From positions 1 through 8,423 of the forward strand of contig CALMDF010000516.1 in assembly GCA_937864895.1 (NCBI GenBank): a stretch of DNA of 8,423 bases, read 5' to 3'. Below the pieces are notes generated by a model that worked only from the letters and a program-made list of their open reading frames with translations, was not told the origin of the DNA and made no database searches. Positions within the stretch are counted from its first letter, which is position 1. Each line of letters starts with the position of its first letter. Shown in pieces: positions 6,780 to 8,423 of this stretch. The position numbers were made by a program, and so were the translations under genes. The DNA is from an uncultured Holophagales bacterium (GTDB lineage: Bacteria > Acidobacteriota > Thermoanaerobaculia > UBA5066).

Positions 6780-7412
6780 ATGACTCCGAAACCGGAATCC
6801 CCGCTCGCCGCCCCGCTCGAGGTCCACGACGCTCCCGAGCCGGGCGACCCCCGGATCGGACAGATCTCGGGGCACGTCAGGGAGATCATCCGCATCCTGG
6901 GTCTCTCCCCCGACCGCGATCCGAACCTCTTCGACACCGACCGTCGCGTGGCGAAGATGTTCCTCGAGATCTTCTCGGGCCTCGACGAGGGAACCAAGCC
7001 GAAGCTGACGACCTTCCCGAACGACGAGCACTACACCGCCATGGTCATGGAGAAGGAGATTCCCTTCTACTCCATGTGCACGCACCACTTCGTCCCGTTC
7101 TACGGCCACGGGCACATCGCCTACATCCCGAACGAGCGGATCGTCGGGCTCTCGAAGCTGCCTCGCCTCCTCGATTTCTTCGCCCGCCGCCCACAGCTCC
7201 AGGAGCGTCTCACCGAGCAGGTCGCCTCGGTCCTCGAGGAGGAGCTGAAGCCCCTGGGGGTCATGGTCGTCATCGAGGCCCGGCACCTCTGCGTCGAGAT
7301 GCGCGGGGTGAGGAAGCCCGGATCCGTCACCGTGACGTCCGCCATCCGCGGGATCTTCATGCAGAAGGCGGTCCGCGAGGAGTTCCTCGACCTGCTCAGG
7401 CGACGCGGGTAG
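6780..7412 (+). CDS. folE: GTP cyclohydrolase I
   Basis: This cytoplasmic enzyme opens the GTP imidazole ring and rearranges it to 7,8-dihydroneopterin triphosphate, the entry step to folate, biopterin and (through QueD) queuosine. The 210 residues form the complete type I (zinc) enzyme. About 30 variable N-terminal residues are followed by DTDRRVAKM (52-60) and FSGLDEG. The zinc/catalytic segment is SMCTHHFVPF (98-107; Cys100, His102, His103), then GHIAYIPNERIVGLSKLPRL (111-130), QERLTEQ (141-147), ARHLCVEMRGV with His169 and Cys171, and VTVTSAIRG (183-191). Zinc would be held by Cys100, His103 and Cys171. The residue after Cys100 is Thr, where E. coli and human enzymes have Glu. The start ATG has no Shine-Dalgarno but is six bases after TATGAT. 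No other pterin genes are adjacent. Confidence 0.96.
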   Translation: MTPKPESPLAAPLEVHDAPEPGDPRIGQISGHVREIIRILGLSPDRDPNLFDTDRRVAKMFLEIFSGLDEGTKPKLTTFPNDEHYTAMVMEKEIPFYSMCTHHFVPFYGHGHIAYIPNERIVGLSKLPRLLDFFARRPQLQERLTEQVASVLEEELKPLGVMVVIEARHLCVEMRGVRKPGSVTVTSAIRGIFMQKAVREEFLDLLRRRG

Positions 7413-7421
7413 GCCTCGGGC

Positions 7422-8198
7422 TCACCGGAGCCAGCCCGGGAACGCGCCGGCCCTCCGGGCCTCTTCCTCCAGCGCCTCGAGGCGTCCGGTTGCAAGGCGG
7501 AGGTCCCGCCTGGCCCGCTCGGTCCGGTCCCGCGCTTCGTAGACGCGGATGGCGAACGAGTTCCGCTCGCCCTCGCCCGGGCCGAGGTACGCCCTTTCGG
7601 CCGCCTCCAGGTCCGCCTCCGCCACGGCGAGGTCCCTTTCCGCCTGCTCGATTTCGGCGCGAGCGGCCCCGGCCCTCTCTCGCCAGAACTCCTCTCCCCT
7701 TCCCTGCCGGTCGACGGGCTCCGACTCGACGAGCGCGGGCTCGCCGGCCGCATCGTCGGCAGGTCGCGAACCCGGGGATGGCGCCGGCGACCGGACGGGA
7801 GCCGGACTGCCGGTCCGGGCCCCTTCGAGGACCTTCTGCGCCTCCTCCGCCGTCTTCTTCAGCTTCACCTGGCTCCCGAGCGGTGGCGTCGCGAACGGCA
7901 TCGGCGTCGGGACCGGCCTCGCGAAGGGAGTCGCCGCGGGCGTCCCCGGTGCGTTGGCGCGCGCCGTCGCTTCCGCGTCCACGCGGGCCGCGGGAATCGA
8001 AACGAGGGTCCCCGAGCCTTCCAGCTTTCCCACGAGCCGGCCCCCGCGATTCTCGGGAGGGACCGCGAACACGACCCGCGATCCGTCCGCCTGGACGACG
8101 GTCCATGGGCTCCCCGAAGGTCCCGAAGAGCCCCCGGCGGCCGGCGTCACCCGGGCAGGCTGCGCAGCCAGGAGGGCGACGAGGAGAGCGGCCCTCAC
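7422..8198 (-). CDS. Predicted exported coiled-coil protein of unknown function
   Basis: I do not recognise a family for this 258-residue protein. A short hydrophobic N-terminus (RAALLVALLAAQPARVTPA, residues 2-20) suggests a signal peptide. A small beta-rich stretch follows at about 31-73 (PWTVVQADGSRVVF to VSIPAARVD), then a Pro/Ala/Thr-rich linker (83-106, PTPMPFATPP). A short helical piece QVKLKKTAEEAQKVLEGA (110-127) precedes a second Pro/Ser-rich linker. The end (168-250) is charged, Ala/Glu/Arg-rich and strongly predicted to form a coiled coil, finishing GAFPGWLR. The start is GTG at 8198-8196, overlapping the stop of the upstream BtuF-like gene as GTGA, which implies coupled translation. 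The gene converges on folE with nine bases between the stops. A periplasmic scaffold or adaptor role is only a guess. Confidence 0.72.
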   Translation of the reverse strand: MRAALLVALLAAQPARVTPAAGGSSGPSGSPWTVVQADGSRVVFAVPPENRGGRLVGKLEGSGTLVSIPAARVDAEATARANAPGTPAATPFARPVPTPMPFATPPLGSQVKLKKTAEEAQKVLEGARTGSPAPVRSPAPSPGSRPADDAAGEPALVESEPVDRQGRGEEFWRERAGAARAEIEQAERDLAVAEADLEAAERAYLGPGEGERNSFAIRVYEARDRTERARRDLRLATGRLEALEEEARRAGAFPGWLR

Positions 8199-8423
8199 CC
8201 TACGCCTTCGGCGAGAAGCGCCCGCACCGCCTCGAGGCCCCTCAGCGACCGAACGCCGTGCCAGCAGAAATCGTTTCCCGGAACGCTGACGACCCTCGTC
8301 CCTCGAAGCGCGCCCGACCAGAAGGCACGGTCGTCCTCGCCGAAGCGGTAGGGCTCGTCGGGGAGGAAGAGGAGCTCCGGGGACAGGGCCCTGAGCTCCT
8401 CTTCCCCGGTCTTCGGCCAGGGC
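8195..8423 (-). CDS. BtuF-like helical-backbone metal/cobalamin-binding protein, C-terminal part
   Basis: Only the last 75 residues are in the window; the rest lies past the right edge. The visible part resembles the C-terminal lobe of periplasmic binding proteins for cobalamin or iron chelates (BtuF / helical backbone metal receptor group). PWPKTGEEELRAL is followed by a PELLFLPDEPYRFGEDD segment (15-31), where BtuF relatives have PDLVLLxxEPYPF. Next come RVVSVPGNDFCWHGVRSL (43-60), with the W-x-G-x-R pattern, and a final helix EAVRALLAEGVG. In the family these proteins bind B12 or metal complexes outside the membrane for an ABC importer, though some members lack a signal peptide. Whether this one is exported cannot be seen. 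Its TGA overlaps the GTG of the next gene, so the two are probably one operon. Assignment rests on motif resemblance over a short stretch. Confidence 0.65.
   Translation of the reverse strand, partial: PWPKTGEEELRALSPELLFLPDEPYRFGEDDRAFWSGALRGTRVVSVPGNDFCWHGVRSLRGLEAVRALLAEGVG

Noticed and set aside
5407..6783. Plus-strand open frames opposite pyk (458 and 369 codons)
   Set aside because: Antisense shadows of a clear, full-length pyruvate kinase, with compositions dominated by Arg, Asp and Gly.
7419..7432. Hairpin GGCTC-ACCG-GAGCC at the folE/coiled-coil gene convergence as a terminator
   Set aside because: The stem is only five base pairs, lies partly in coding sequence and has no T-tract on either strand. 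Short G+C-rich hairpins arise by chance at this composition.
1..8423. Defence, mobile-element, CRISPR, toxin-antitoxin or RNA-gene content
   Set aside because: Nearly every base is accounted for by the eight genes. I saw no direct-repeat arrays, transposase or integrase motifs, tRNA-like cloverleafs or rRNA segments.

Overview
The window is very G+C-rich (about 70% by eye), gene-dense bacterial chromosome. It carries eight protein genes, two of them cut by the window edges, and less than 200 bases in total lie between genes. No RNA genes, insertion sequences, phage genes or CRISPR repeats are visible. MlaE/MlaF-type lipid transport genes and several predicted exported proteins suggest a Gram-negative-type organism with an outer membrane. 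A high-G+C lineage such as Acidobacteriota would fit, but that placement is only a guess from gene order and base composition.

Layout. Positions 1-3569 form a leftward cluster read from right to left: a PHP-family phosphoesterase (3569-2700), the replicative helicase dnaB (2662-1304), the lipid-transport permease mlaE (1216-449) and its ATPase mlaF (452 to beyond the left edge). From 3588 a rightward gene encodes a large membrane-anchored or lipoprotein-like phosphodiesterase of the alkaline phosphatase superfamily. Its 3' end (5318) overlaps the end of the convergent pyruvate kinase gene pyk (6747-5305) by 14 bases. GTP cyclohydrolase I (folE, 6780-7412) runs rightward and diverges from pyk. 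It converges on a leftward pair: a predicted exported coiled-coil protein of unknown function (8198-7422) and, overlapping its start by four bases, the C-terminus of a BtuF-like metal/cobalamin-binding protein (8423-8195).

How the genes relate. Most are housekeeping: replication, glycolysis, pterin synthesis, nucleotide or RNA-end turnover and envelope lipid trafficking. mlaE and mlaF form one transporter and are translationally coupled. The other genes are neighbours rather than a recognisable pathway.

The most notable points are fine-scale. mlaF has no ATG, GTG or TTG start and seems to begin with CTG in a CTGA overlap. Three genes have a -10-like hexamer 6-7 bases before the start codon, which implies leaderless mRNAs; two of these share one symmetric -10 element in an 18-base divergent gap. 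Pyruvate kinase carries the residue signature of potassium-independent enzymes plus an altered ATP/K+-site loop. I see no convincing new defence, mobile or biosynthetic system here.
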